Shown here: positions 1 to 8,073 of the stretch, one piece after another
Numbering within the stretch: position 1 is the stretch's first letter
Layout of the letters: each line of letters begins with the position of its first letter
NCBI GenBank assembly: GCA_023436745.1
Contig: JAEZHZ010000365.1
Span: 1-15,257, forward strand
Origin: Pseudomonadota bacterium
GTDB lineage: Bacteria; Pseudomonadota; Alphaproteobacteria; Rhizobiales; Devosiaceae
DNA length: 15,257 nucleotides
Direction of reading: 5' to 3'
Position numbers and translations under genes: made by a program
Notes under the pieces: generated by a model
What the model was told of the DNA's origin: nothing
Databases searched by the model: none
What the model saw: the letters and a program-made list of their open reading frames with translations, nothing else

Positions 1-21
1 CTTCTCGTCTGTCGCAGTGGA

Positions 22-1830
22 CTAGTGGTTGTCGCGCGGGATGCCGTTGGTCTGGGCAATGCGCTGATAGTTCACGGCAGGCTTCAGAACCGCACCACTA
101 CCCAGCTGATCGACGAGACCGCGCTGGATCTCCTGCCACGGGGTCTGGTGCTTCGGGAACTTGTAGCCTCCCTCGGACTCCAGCATGGCGCGGCGCTGCT
201 GGATCTCAGCATCCGAGATCAGGATGTTGGCTTCACCCTTGTTGAGGTCGATGCGCACCCGGTCGCCGGTCCTGAGGATGGCAAGGTTGCCGCCGGCTGC
301 CGCCTCCGGGGAGGCGTTCAGGATCGAGGGAGATCCGGACGTGCCGGACTGCCGCCCATCCCCGATGCAGGGCAGTGAGTGAACGCCCTTCTTGATGAGG
401 TAATCCGGCGGCCGCATGTTCACGACCTCGGCTGCGCCGGGGTAGCCGATCGGACCGGCGCCGCGCATGAACAGCATGGTGTACTCGTCGATCTCGAGCG
501 ACGGATCATCGATACGGGCGTGGTAATCCTCGGGGCCGTCGAACACGACAGCCTTGCCCTCGAACATGCCCGGGTGTTCGGCGTCGCTGAGGTAGCGCTC
601 ACGGAACTCCGGCGAAATCACGCTGGTCTTCATGATGGCGTTGTCGAACAGATTGCCACGCAGCACGATGAAGCCGGCCTCCGCCTTGAGCGGCTGGTCG
701 AATGGACGAATGACTTTCTCATCCTGGATCGTGGTGTCGCGGCAGTTCTCGCCGATGGTCCTGCCGTTGACGGTCGGGGCGTTCTCGTGAATCAGGCCCT
801 GCTTCATCAACTCGTTCACTACCGCGGGTACACCGCCGGCGTGGTAATAGTCCTCGCCGAGATACTCGCCCGCGGGCTGGAGGTTGACGAGCAGCGGGAC
901 ATGGTGGCCGTGCTGCTGCCATTCATCGATATGGAGATCGACGCCGATGTGGCGGGCAATGGCGTTGATGTGGATCGGCGCATTGGTCGAGCCGCCGATG
1001 GCCGAGTTCACGACGATGGCGTTGAGGAAGTTCTCCTTGGTGAGGATGTCCGAAGGCTTGAGGTCCTCGTGCACCATCTCCACTGCGCGCTTGCCGGTCC
1101 GATACGCCATCTCCTGCCGATCACGATAAGGCGCAGGAATGGCCGCCGAGCCAGGAAGCTGCATGCCGAGCGCTTCGGCGAGCGAGTTCATCGTGGTGGC
1201 GGTGCCCATGGTGTTGCAGTAGCCGGTCGATGGCGCGGACGAGGCGACCAGTTCGATGAACTTGGGATAATCGATCTCGCCAGCGGCCAGCATCTCGCGG
1301 GCCTTCCACACGATGGTGCCCGAGCCCGTGCGCTCGCCCTTGTGCCAGCCGTTGAGCATGGGACCGACGGAGAGCGCGATGGCGGGAATGTTCACCGTGG
1401 CCGCGCCCATCAGCATCGCCGGAGTGGTCTTGTCGCAACCGATGGTGAGCACCACGCCATCGAGCGGATACCCGTAGAGGACTTCCACGAGGCCAAGGTA
1501 GGCCAGGTTGCGGTCTAGCCCCGCGGTGGGCCGCTTGCCCGTCTCCTGAATCGGGTGCACCGGGAACTCGATGGCAATGCCGCCGGCCTCGCGAATGCCC
1601 TCGCGCAGGCGCTCGGCGAGCACGATGTGGTGGCGGTTGCACGGGCTCAGATCGGATCCGGTCTGGGCGATGCCGATGATCGGCTTGTCGGACTGCAACT
1701 CCTCGCGGGAGACGCCGAAATTCATGTAGCGCTCAAGATAGAGCGCGGTCATGTCCGGATTGTCCGGATTGTCGAACCACGCGCGCGAGCGCAGCTTCTT
1801 GGGAGCGGAGCCGCCGTTTCCAGCCGTCAT
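22..1830 (-). CDS. IlvD/Edd-family sugar-acid dehydratase, probably for D-galactonate or another aldonate
   Basis: A 602-residue Fe-S dehydratase expected to remove water from a sugar acid to give a 2-keto-3-deoxy sugar acid in the cytoplasm. Three cysteines sit where the pentonate-dehydratase subgroup binds its [2Fe-2S] cluster: Cys64 (SPCN), Cys132 (GCDKTTP) and Cys205 (YCNTMG). Lys134 matches the carbamylated, Mg-binding lysine. From memory it resembles Caulobacter xylonate dehydratase (XylD) nearly end to end, including DNPD/MTALYLER near the N-terminus and a terminal NH, and the length is normal for the subgroup. The ATG start has a GAGGA ribosome site about 9 bases upstream. It diverges from dgoK, dgoA and a lactonase gene, so by context the substrate is most likely D-galactonate. 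The family also acts on D-xylonate, L-arabinonate and D-fuconate, and sequence alone does not decide. Dihydroxy-acid dehydratase of branched-chain amino acid synthesis is unlikely given the subgroup motifs and context. Confidence 0.9.
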   Translation of the reverse strand: MTAGNGGSAPKKLRSRAWFDNPDNPDMTALYLERYMNFGVSREELQSDKPIIGIAQTGSDLSPCNRHHIVLAERLREGIREAGGIAIEFPVHPIQETGKRPTAGLDRNLAYLGLVEVLYGYPLDGVVLTIGCDKTTPAMLMGAATVNIPAIALSVGPMLNGWHKGERTGSGTIVWKAREMLAAGEIDYPKFIELVASSAPSTGYCNTMGTATTMNSLAEALGMQLPGSAAIPAPYRDRQEMAYRTGKRAVEMVHEDLKPSDILTKENFLNAIVVNSAIGGSTNAPIHINAIARHIGVDLHIDEWQQHGHHVPLLVNLQPAGEYLGEDYYHAGGVPAVVNELMKQGLIHENAPTVNGRTIGENCRDTTIQDEKVIRPFDQPLKAEAGFIVLRGNLFDNAIMKTSVISPEFRERYLSDAEHPGMFEGKAVVFDGPEDYHARIDDPSLEIDEYTMLFMRGAGPIGYPGAAEVVNMRPPDYLIKKGVHSLPCIGDGRQSGTSGSPSILNASPEAAAGGNLAILRTGDRVRIDLNKGEANILISDAEIQQRRAMLESEGGYKFPKHQTPWQEIQRGLVDQLGSGAVLKPAVNYQRIAQTNGIPRDNH

Positions 1831-1927
1831 GATGGTAGGTCCTCAACATTCCGCCCGCAGGTCATGGCAGGCGACCGGCTCACGTTTTAGCATGTCCGGG
1901 CGCACACGGAACGGTCCTGTTGAAAAA

Positions 1928-1955
1928 ATCATACAATTGCGCCAAGTGCGTGCAA
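1928..1955 (-). promoter_or_regulatory. Candidate sigma-70 promoter of the dehydratase gene
   Basis: Read on the minus strand there is a -35 box TTGCAC (1950-1955), a 16-base spacer and a -10 box TATGAT (1928-1933), close to the TTGACA/TATAAT consensus. It lies about 100 bases upstream of the dehydratase ATG and points towards it. No equally good promoter was found for the divergent dgoK operon; TACAAT at 1932-1937 on the plus strand lacks a matching -35 box. Confidence 0.5.
1937..1955. promoter_or_regulatory. Inverted repeat, possible operator between the divergent sugar-acid genes
   Basis: TTGCGC (1937-1942) and GTGCAA (1950-1955) form an imperfect inverted repeat with 5 of 6 positions matching and centres 13 bases apart. 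It covers the -35 box and most of the spacer of the candidate dehydratase promoter, where a repressor would block that promoter. Binding by a GntR-, IclR- or LacI-type regulator is inference only, since no regulator gene is present in the window. Confidence 0.3.
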
Positions 1956-2022
1956 GTACTGGTGGAAGCGCCGCCCAGGGTCTAGGGTCAGATATGCATT
2001 GCGGGTGCATGAGGGCGGAACG

Positions 2023-2943
2023 GTGGCAAGTGGCGTAGAGTGGGTGGCCGTGGATTGGGGTACCTCCAACCTCCGGGCCTGGGGCATGGGTGGCGACGGG
2101 CGGCCAGTGCTGGAGCGCTCATCGTCCAAGGGCATGGGCAAGCTTGAACGGCAGGAGTTCGCCGGCGTGCTGCTGGAGTTGCTGAACGACGTGGGCCCAG
2201 CGACGGGGATGCCGGTGCTGATCTGCGGCATGGCAGGCGCTCGCCAGGGCTGGCTCGAGGCGCCTTACCTCGAAACACCCGCGGACCTGCGGGGACTGAT
2301 CCATGGCGCAGTCCGGCCGGCGATGCCGGATGGACGCTTCGCGCCTGCCATCCTGCCCGGGGTGTGCCAGAAGGCGGGTGGCGACAACGTCATGCGGGGC
2401 GAGGAAACGCAGTTGCTCGGGCTCGCCATGCTGAAGCCTGGCTTCAACGGCATGGTCTGCATGCCGGGCACCCATTCGAAATGGGCGCGGCTGAATGGCA
2501 CGCGCGTCGAGCAGTTCTCAACCGCAATGACGGGTGAGATCTATGAGGTCCTGCGTACCCATTCTGTCCTGCGGCATTCCCTGACAGGCGACCTAGAGGG
2601 TCCGGGCAGGTTCGATGGCTTCCTGGCCGGTGCCGAGGCGGGACTGGAGCACCCGGAGAAGCTGCTGGGGAGACTGTTCGAGGTGCGTGCGGGAGCGCTG
2701 CTGTCGGGGCGGCAACCGGACTGGTGCGGCGGCTTCCTCTCGGGCCTGCTGATCGGCACCGAGATCGCCGCCAATCGTGGACTAATAGGGCAACAGACCG
2801 TGCCGCTGATCGGTTCGGCACGGCTGTGCGAGCTCTATGCCAGCGTGCTGGACATGGCCGGGCTCGAGTCCGAGATACATGACGCCACTACGGTGACGAT
2901 CGCGGGCCTCGCCGCGGCGCGCCGGCTGGGTGGCGAGGAGTAG
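2023..2943 (+). CDS. dgoK: 2-dehydro-3-deoxygalactonokinase
   Basis: Kinase that phosphorylates 2-dehydro-3-deoxy-D-galactonate with ATP to give the 6-phosphate, the third step of galactonate breakdown after lactone opening and dehydration. The family is recognised by the N-terminal nucleotide-binding motif VDWGTSNLRAW, then CGMAGARQGW, the block MRGEETQLLG, then PGTHSKWARL and TAMTGEIYEVL in the middle, and a C-terminal segment LIGSARLCELYASVL. I place the start at GTG 2023, giving 306 residues, because GAGGG at 2011-2015 is a well-spaced ribosome site and the motif then begins about 9 residues in. An in-frame TTG at 1999 would add 8 residues without a clear ribosome site. The stop codon is 3 bases before dgoA, so the two are cotranscribed. 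Length fits the family (about 300). Confidence 0.9.
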   Translation: MASGVEWVAVDWGTSNLRAWGMGGDGRPVLERSSSKGMGKLERQEFAGVLLELLNDVGPATGMPVLICGMAGARQGWLEAPYLETPADLRGLIHGAVRPAMPDGRFAPAILPGVCQKAGGDNVMRGEETQLLGLAMLKPGFNGMVCMPGTHSKWARLNGTRVEQFSTAMTGEIYEVLRTHSVLRHSLTGDLEGPGRFDGFLAGAEAGLEHPEKLLGRLFEVRAGALLSGRQPDWCGGFLSGLLIGTEIAANRGLIGQQTVPLIGSARLCELYASVLDMAGLESEIHDATTVTIAGLAAARRLGGEE

Positions 2944-2946
2944 ACC

Positions 2947-3555
2947 ATGGAACATCGTCATCTGATTGCAATCCTGCGCGGCATCACGCCTGCCGAGGCG
3001 GTGGACGTCTGTGGGGCACTGATCGAGGCCGGGATCACCCTGATCGAGGTGCCGCTCAATTCGCCCGAGGCCGTGACGAGCATCGGGCAGGCCGTAGCAG
3101 CGTTCGGAAGCCGCGCCGAGATCGGAGCTGGCACGGTGCTCTCCACCGCGGATGTCCGTGCGGTTGCGGCCGCCGGGGGGCGGTTCATCGTCTCGCCGGA
3201 CACGAATACCGAAGTGATCGCGGAAACGCGGAGGCTGGGCCTCAACTCGTACCCGGGCGTGTTCACGCCGACCGAGGCGTTCACGGCCATCCGGGCGGGG
3301 GCCACGGGACTGAAGTTCTTCCCCGCCGAGGTTCTGGGGCCGAAGGGGATCAAGGCCATGAAGGCGGTGCTCCCGCCCGCCATTCCGCTCTACGCCGTAG
3401 GCGGTGCGGCGCCGGACAACTTCGGCGAGTACTTCGCAGTCGGATGCGCCGGGTTCGGGCTCGGCACCTACCTCTACAAACCCGGTACGTCGGCGGCGCA
3501 GGTCGCCGAGCGGGCCGCCGCCGCTGTCGCTGCCTATGATGCGGGGAAAGCCTGA
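2947..3555 (+). CDS. dgoA: 2-dehydro-3-deoxy-6-phosphogalactonate aldolase
   Basis: Class I aldolase of 202 residues that splits 2-dehydro-3-deoxy-6-phosphogalactonate into pyruvate and glyceraldehyde 3-phosphate. The fold markers are AILRGITP (Arg11), IEVPLNSP (Glu34), IGAGTVL, PGVFTPTEA and GLKFFPAE, where Lys123 is the expected Schiff-base lysine (Lys126 in E. coli DgoA). The phosphate-binding strand reads AVGG: Val151 aligns with Val154 of E. coli DgoA, where the Entner-Doudoroff KDPG aldolase has Thr (PTGG). This favours galactonate over gluconate chemistry. The ribosome site GAGGAG lies in the last codons of dgoK, 3 bases separate the genes, and its TGA stop shares one base with the ATG of the next gene. 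Confidence is high for the family and good for the substrate. Confidence 0.92.
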   Translation: MEHRHLIAILRGITPAEAVDVCGALIEAGITLIEVPLNSPEAVTSIGQAVAAFGSRAEIGAGTVLSTADVRAVAAAGGRFIVSPDTNTEVIAETRRLGLNSYPGVFTPTEAFTAIRAGATGLKFFPAEVLGPKGIKAMKAVLPPAIPLYAVGGAAPDNFGEYFAVGCAGFGLGTYLYKPGTSAAQVAERAAAAVAAYDAGKA

Positions 3556-4433
3556 TGACCGACACCGCACACCTGCTGATCGACAGCCAGTGTGAACTCG
3601 GGGAAGGCCCGCTCTGGCACCCGAAGCGCCAGCAGCTGTTCTACTTCGATATCAACCGGCAGACGCTGTTTGCCGCATCGGCCGGTGGGTCGGTCGAAGG
3701 GAGATGGGTTCTGGACGAAATTGGCAGTGCCGCCGCAGTGATCGACGACAACTCGCTGATGCTGGCGACAGAGAGCGGGCTGAAGCGCTTCAACCTGACA
3801 TCGCGCATGACCGAGACTATCGTGGCGATCGAAGCGGACAAGCCCGGGACCAGAAGCAATGACGGCAGGTGCCATCCCTCTGGGGCTTACTGGCTGGGAA
3901 CGATCGGCAAGAGCAACGAGGAAGAGCCTCAGGGTGCGCTCTATCATTACCTCAAAGGGCAACTGACGGTTCTGAAGACCGGAGTCGCAATCCCCAACTC
4001 GACCTGTTTCTCGCCGGACGGCCGGACCGCATATTGGACCGACACGCCAACCAAGCGAATCCTCAAGTGCCCGGTTGACGCCAGCACCGGCCTGCCCGTC
4101 GGCGAGTGGACACTGTTCGTCGAGATTCCCGAGGGCGAGGGCTATCCGGATGGAGCTGTCATCGACAGCGCCGGCTATCTCTGGAGCGCTCGCTGGGGCG
4201 GCAGCCGTGTCGTGCGATATGCCCCGGATGGGTCGGTGGACCGTGTGGTGCAGGTGCCGGTGAGTCAGGTGAGCTGCCCGGCATTGGGCGGGCCCGACCT
4301 GAAGACACTTTTCGTGACCACGGCAGCCAAGAATTTGTCGGCAGAACAGCGCGCCGCCGAAAAGGTCGCCGGAGGTGTCTTCGCCATAGAAGTGGACGTA
4401 GCCGGGCAGCCGGAACCGGTGTTCGCCTTCTAG
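3555..4433 (+). CDS. SMP-30/gluconolactonase-family sugar lactonase
   Basis: A 292-residue six-bladed beta-propeller lactonase predicted to open an aldono-lactone to the free aldonate, feeding the dehydratase. The divalent-metal ligands of the SMP-30/LRE family are visible: Glu17 in LGEGPLWHP, Asn148 in IPNSTCFSPDG and Asp199 in GYPDGAVID. RSNDGR (100-105) supplies the usual substrate-side residues, and NDGRCHPSGAYWLGT is a family signature. No signal peptide is seen, so it should be cytoplasmic. The ATG overlaps the dgoA stop by one base (TGATG), which implies translational coupling. With DgoK and DgoA next to it, D-galactono-1,4-lactone is the likely substrate; L-arabinono- or glucono-lactone cannot be excluded. 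Its TAG stop overlaps the comEC stop on the other strand. Confidence 0.88.
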   Translation: MTDTAHLLIDSQCELGEGPLWHPKRQQLFYFDINRQTLFAASAGGSVEGRWVLDEIGSAAAVIDDNSLMLATESGLKRFNLTSRMTETIVAIEADKPGTRSNDGRCHPSGAYWLGTIGKSNEEEPQGALYHYLKGQLTVLKTGVAIPNSTCFSPDGRTAYWTDTPTKRILKCPVDASTGLPVGEWTLFVEIPEGEGYPDGAVIDSAGYLWSARWGGSRVVRYAPDGSVDRVVQVPVSQVSCPALGGPDLKTLFVTTAAKNLSAEQRAAEKVAGGVFAIEVDVAGQPEPVFAF

Positions 4434-6574
4434 CGGGTCCCGATCCTCCAGGGCCGCTCCCCGGCTGGAATGGCGGCCACCACCTCGAAGGCGCCCTCCT
4501 CGTCGATCCATCGCAGCCAGTGGACACCACCGCCGGCAAGATCGGCTTCATCTATAACGACTCCGCCGCACCACGACGGTACCCTGAACCGCGCGATCAG
4601 CAGATCGTGCCGGCCGCAGTCTTCAGGCAAGGCGTCGACGCTCCTGGCGACAGCCAGACTGAAGCGATCCGTCACGGCGATGCAGCCCGCGACGTCACAG
4701 TTCACCCCTTCAGCAACTGCGCCGATCTCTTCCTGATAGTGTTCGCTCCACGCATCCACGCCAAAGCTGCCGGTGCGACCCGTCACCATGCCGAGGCCAG
4801 CACTCGTGCGAACTGCGACAGCCTGGGTCGTATCTGCGACGAGAACATCGGGACGGGCGGCAAAGCCGAACAGCAGCAGCAACGGCACCGCCACCACCGG
4901 GCCCAGCATGCGGCGCAATGTCGGGAAAAAAGCGAACCAGGCCAAGGCTGCAAGCGCGATGGCGAGCGCCCATGTGGTAAGCAGCGGGTTACCGGTCCAG
5001 CCTTCGCTCCAGCCCGCCACCAGTGCTGCAATGTCGAGCATGCGCTCGATACCCCAACCCATGAGCTCGAGGGGCCAGCGCTCGAGCGCCAGTGGCATGG
5101 CCAAGACCGAGACAACGGCGAAGGGCATGATGACGAGAGTGAGCACCGGCAGGACCATGACGTTGCCGAGCACGCTCAAGGGAGCCGTCTGCTGAAAATG
5201 GTACGCTGAGAAGACCAGTGTTGCGAGACCAGCAACGAGGCTGGTGATTGCAGCATCACGCACGGGAACGGTGATGGCAGACCAGCGCCCCGGGGCATCC
5301 ATCGGCGCCCTGTGTGGCATTTCATAGAAGCCGATCAGAGCCACCACCGCGGCAAAGCTCAACTGGAAGCTCGGGCGGAAAACGCTGGCCGGGTCGAGCA
5401 GGATAATCAGGATCGCAGCAATGGCGACATTGCGCATGGTGAGGGCCTGCCGGCCTGCCAGCACAGCACCGAAGACCAGCCCGAGCATGATCGTGGAGCG
5501 CAACGCCGGCACGTTGTTGAGACCACCTGCGAGGAGCAGGTAACCCAGGGCCGCGAGTATGCCCACGACTGCAGCGATGCGCTTGACCGGCAGGTGAACC
5601 GCGGCGACCGGAATGGCCGCAAGCAGCAAACGCACGAGGAAGTAGATGCCGCCGGCAACGATGGCGAGGTGAAGCCCCGAGATCGAATAGACATGAGCTA
5701 GGCCCGACGCGGCCATGACTTCGCGCGCCTCATCGCTGATTGCACTCTGGTCACTCATGGTCATGGCGCGGGCGATGGCTCCGACATCGTCCTTCAGAAC
5801 GGCGTCAATGCGGCCGCCGATCGTCATGCGCAGGGTTTCCACCGATCGGGTGGGATCCCAGCCACTCCCCGCAGAGAGGTGCTCGAGAGTTCCGATGACG
5901 GTGCCATAGGCTCCAATGCCGGCGAAGTAGGAATGGAACTGTCCGTCATACGCACCGGGCAACACGGGGCCGGGAATGGGCGCAAGGCGCAGCGCCGCCC
6001 GCACAGTATCGCCGGGAGCGAGCAATGGCTCCGGCGGCACGAGCAGCCGCGCCCGACGGATATGCACGGGGCGGGTGTCTCCTTCGGGAGTGAGGGCCGA
6101 CACAACGATGCGACGCTCCTCGGCGTTCGCCGAGATCACTTCATCCACATGAGCAGTAAAGGTGCCAAACGTCGGACGCTCAAGCATGGCGGTGCCGAAC
6201 AGCGCACTGTGGAGCGGCAGGAGCAATGCCCCGAACCAGACGCAACACGCAAGCACTGCAATGTGAACGAGTGCGCGGTGCCGAAGCTGGAACGCCAGAG
6301 ACAGTAGCAGCAACATACCGGCAGCCAGAACGGGCTGCATCGGCTCGCTGGGCAAGCCGGCATAGACGACGAGCCCGGTCACAACGGCGAATGGGACCAA
6401 GACAAACGTCCGACGGGCCTCGAGCGCCGAGACAACAGCAGCGGAAAAGCCTACATTGCGCCTGCTCGCACCGGGAAGGACGGGTGCCCTGGCAAACTTC
6501 TGGCGCAGCGGCGCCGATGCCGCAGCCGCCAAGCCAACCCACCCGCCGGCGCTCAGTGAACCTGCCCTCGGCAC
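4430..6574 (-). CDS. comEC: ComEC/Rec2-family DNA-uptake membrane channel, alphaproteobacterial type
   Basis: A 714-residue polytopic membrane protein of the ComEC family, which moves single-stranded DNA across the inner membrane during transformation. Hydrophobic segments cluster at about residues 54-74, 77-96 and 99-124. A soluble DUF4131-type domain follows (about 130-245). The Competence domain begins near residue 270, with the signature VYSISGLHLAIVAGG and many helices up to about residue 580. The last 130 or so residues match the degenerate C-terminal domain typical of alphaproteobacteria. No HxHxDH metal site of the metallo-beta-lactamase nuclease domain is present, and CDVAGC is the only striking motif there. 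The start is GTG at 6574 with a G-rich site upstream (GGGGGCGGG). It is divergent from gltX, 80 bases away, and convergent with the lactonase gene. The hydrophobic N-terminus makes the exact start uncertain. Confidence 0.87.
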   Translation of the reverse strand: MPRAGSLSAGGWVGLAAAASAPLRQKFARAPVLPGASRRNVGFSAAVVSALEARRTFVLVPFAVVTGLVVYAGLPSEPMQPVLAAGMLLLLSLAFQLRHRALVHIAVLACCVWFGALLLPLHSALFGTAMLERPTFGTFTAHVDEVISANAEERRIVVSALTPEGDTRPVHIRRARLLVPPEPLLAPGDTVRAALRLAPIPGPVLPGAYDGQFHSYFAGIGAYGTVIGTLEHLSAGSGWDPTRSVETLRMTIGGRIDAVLKDDVGAIARAMTMSDQSAISDEAREVMAASGLAHVYSISGLHLAIVAGGIYFLVRLLLAAIPVAAVHLPVKRIAAVVGILAALGYLLLAGGLNNVPALRSTIMLGLVFGAVLAGRQALTMRNVAIAAILIILLDPASVFRPSFQLSFAAVVALIGFYEMPHRAPMDAPGRWSAITVPVRDAAITSLVAGLATLVFSAYHFQQTAPLSVLGNVMVLPVLTLVIMPFAVVSVLAMPLALERWPLELMGWGIERMLDIAALVAGWSEGWTGNPLLTTWALAIALAALAWFAFFPTLRRMLGPVVAVPLLLLFGFAARPDVLVADTTQAVAVRTSAGLGMVTGRTGSFGVDAWSEHYQEEIGAVAEGVNCDVAGCIAVTDRFSLAVARSVDALPEDCGRHDLLIARFRVPSWCGGVVIDEADLAGGGVHWLRWIDEEGAFEVVAAIPAGERPWRIGTR

Positions 6575-6654
6575 CAGCCCGCCCCCTGCCCTTGCGCTCG
6601 TGCCTTCCTATGCTACACACGGCTCCCAAAGTGTCCATGTTTTCCGCGGTTTTC

Positions 6655-8073
6655 ATGCCCCAGGTCGTCACCCGTTTCGCCCCTTCGCCCACTGGCTATC
6701 TGCATATCGGGGGCGCTCGCACGGCCCTGTTCAACTGGGCCTTCGCCAAGAACCAGGGCGGCAAGATGCTGCTACGCATCGAGGACACCGATCGTGAGCG
6801 TTCGACCGAGGCGGCCGTCACGGCGCTGATCGACGGGCTGACCTGGCTGGGCCTGGACTGGGACGGCGAGCCGATATCGCAGTTTGAGCGTGCGGCGCGC
6901 CATGCCGAAGTGGCACATGAACTGGTGAAGAGCGGCAACGCCTATTACTGCTACTCCTCGCCAGAGGAACTGGAGCAGATGCGCGAAGAAGCTCGCGCCG
7001 CAGGCAAGCCGCCCCGCTACAACGGATACTGGCGAGACCGCGACCCCTCGGAAGCTCCTGAGGGCGTGTCGCCGGTCGTCCGCATCAAGGCGCCGCAGTC
7101 GGGTGAGATCGTGGTGCACGACCATGTGCAGGGCGAAGTCGTGTTCAAGGCGGAGAACCTGGACGACTTCATCATCCTGCGTTCCGACTGCACCCCGACC
7201 TACATGCACGCGGTGGTGGTGGACGACCACGATATGGGCGTGACGCATATCATCCGCGGGGATGACCACCTGACCAACGCCGCCCGGCAGATCGTGATCT
7301 ACAATGCGATGGGCTGGACGGTGCCGGAGATGGCGCACATCCCGCTCATCCATGGACCCGACGGAGCCAAGCTGTCGAAGCGCCACGGCGCACTCGGCGT
7401 CGAGGCCTACCGCCAGATGGGCTACCTGCCGGCGGCGCTACGCAACTACCTGGCACGGCTCGGGTGGAGCCATGGCGACGACGAGATCTTCTCGACCGAG
7501 CAGATGGTGGAGTGGTTCAGCCTCGACGCCCTGAACAAGGGCGCCGCGCGGTTCGATTTCGTCAAGCTCGAGAACATCAACGGCCACTACATCCGCGAGG
7601 CCGACCCGAAGTACCTCTATCGCGTGATGATCGATACCGCGCGCGAGATCGGGCGCGAGGCGGATGCCAAGGGCCTCGAGGACAACCACAACACCGTCCT
7701 TGCCGCGCTGCCGGAGTTGCAGCCCAGGGCAAAGACCGTTCTGGAACTGATCGACCTCGCGCAGTTCATCTATGCGGTACGGCCGATCACTATCGAAACC
7801 GCTGCGCAGGCACTGCTTACACCAGAGGCGCGCGAACTGCTCCGCAGCGTTGCTGATACGTTGGGGGGGCTTGCCGATTGGACAGTACCGGAAATCGATG
7901 CCGCCATGCGTCAGCTGGCTGAAGCCAAGGGACTAAAGCTCGGCAAGGTTGCACAACCGCTCCGCGCCGCACTGACTGGACGCACCGTTTCTCCGGGGAT
8001 TTTCGAGGTCATGGTGCTGATCGGGCCTGAGGAGAGCATGGCTCGCCTGCAGGACCAGATCAGCGCCGAGTGA
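6655..8073 (+). CDS. gltX: Glutamyl-tRNA synthetase
   Basis: Class I aminoacyl-tRNA synthetase that charges tRNA(Glu) with glutamate, 472 residues from ATG 6655. The HIGH-type signature is LHIGGAR (Leu16 onward) after TRFAPSPTG, and the KMSKS loop is KLSKRHG (239-245). FNWAFAK and RIEDTDRERS are typical of the catalytic domain, and the C-terminal third carries the anticodon-binding region ending in SPGIFEVMVLIGPE. The E. coli zinc site (two Cys, then Cys and His) is reduced to one cysteine here (Cys99 in YYCYSS; GYWRD replaces the second pair), so no zinc is expected. ATG codons at 6637 and 6610 lie in frame and would add 6 or 15 residues. None has a convincing ribosome site, and 6655 best fits family N-termini. 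gltA follows after 148 bases. Confidence 0.95.
   Translation: MPQVVTRFAPSPTGYLHIGGARTALFNWAFAKNQGGKMLLRIEDTDRERSTEAAVTALIDGLTWLGLDWDGEPISQFERAARHAEVAHELVKSGNAYYCYSSPEELEQMREEARAAGKPPRYNGYWRDRDPSEAPEGVSPVVRIKAPQSGEIVVHDHVQGEVVFKAENLDDFIILRSDCTPTYMHAVVVDDHDMGVTHIIRGDDHLTNAARQIVIYNAMGWTVPEMAHIPLIHGPDGAKLSKRHGALGVEAYRQMGYLPAALRNYLARLGWSHGDDEIFSTEQMVEWFSLDALNKGAARFDFVKLENINGHYIREADPKYLYRVMIDTAREIGREADAKGLEDNHNTVLAALPELQPRAKTVLELIDLAQFIYAVRPITIETAAQALLTPEARELLRSVADTLGGLADWTVPEIDAAMRQLAEAKGLKLGKVAQPLRAALTGRTVSPGIFEVMVLIGPEESMARLQDQISAE

Noticed and set aside
379..1518. Long plus-strand frame opposite the dehydratase, and similar antisense frames at 2782-3570 and 3534-4511
   Set aside because: All mirror strongly supported genes and look like codon-bias shadows; none has a recognisable motif.
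1752..1772. Tandem 9-base repeat (TGTCCGGAT twice) in the dehydratase gene
   Set aside because: It encodes the NPDNPD segment at a place where relatives have a similar sequence of the same length, so it is coding coincidence rather than an expansion.
6585..6618. Possible gltX promoter (CTGCCC and TATGCT with 17 bases between)
   Set aside because: The -10 box is plausible but the -35 match is weak, and the region overlaps little constraint; not strong enough to annotate.
6226..6654. Upstream extension of the gltX frame
   Set aside because: It is antisense to the comEC N-terminus and shows no family similarity; GluRS proteins start close to TRFAPSPTG.
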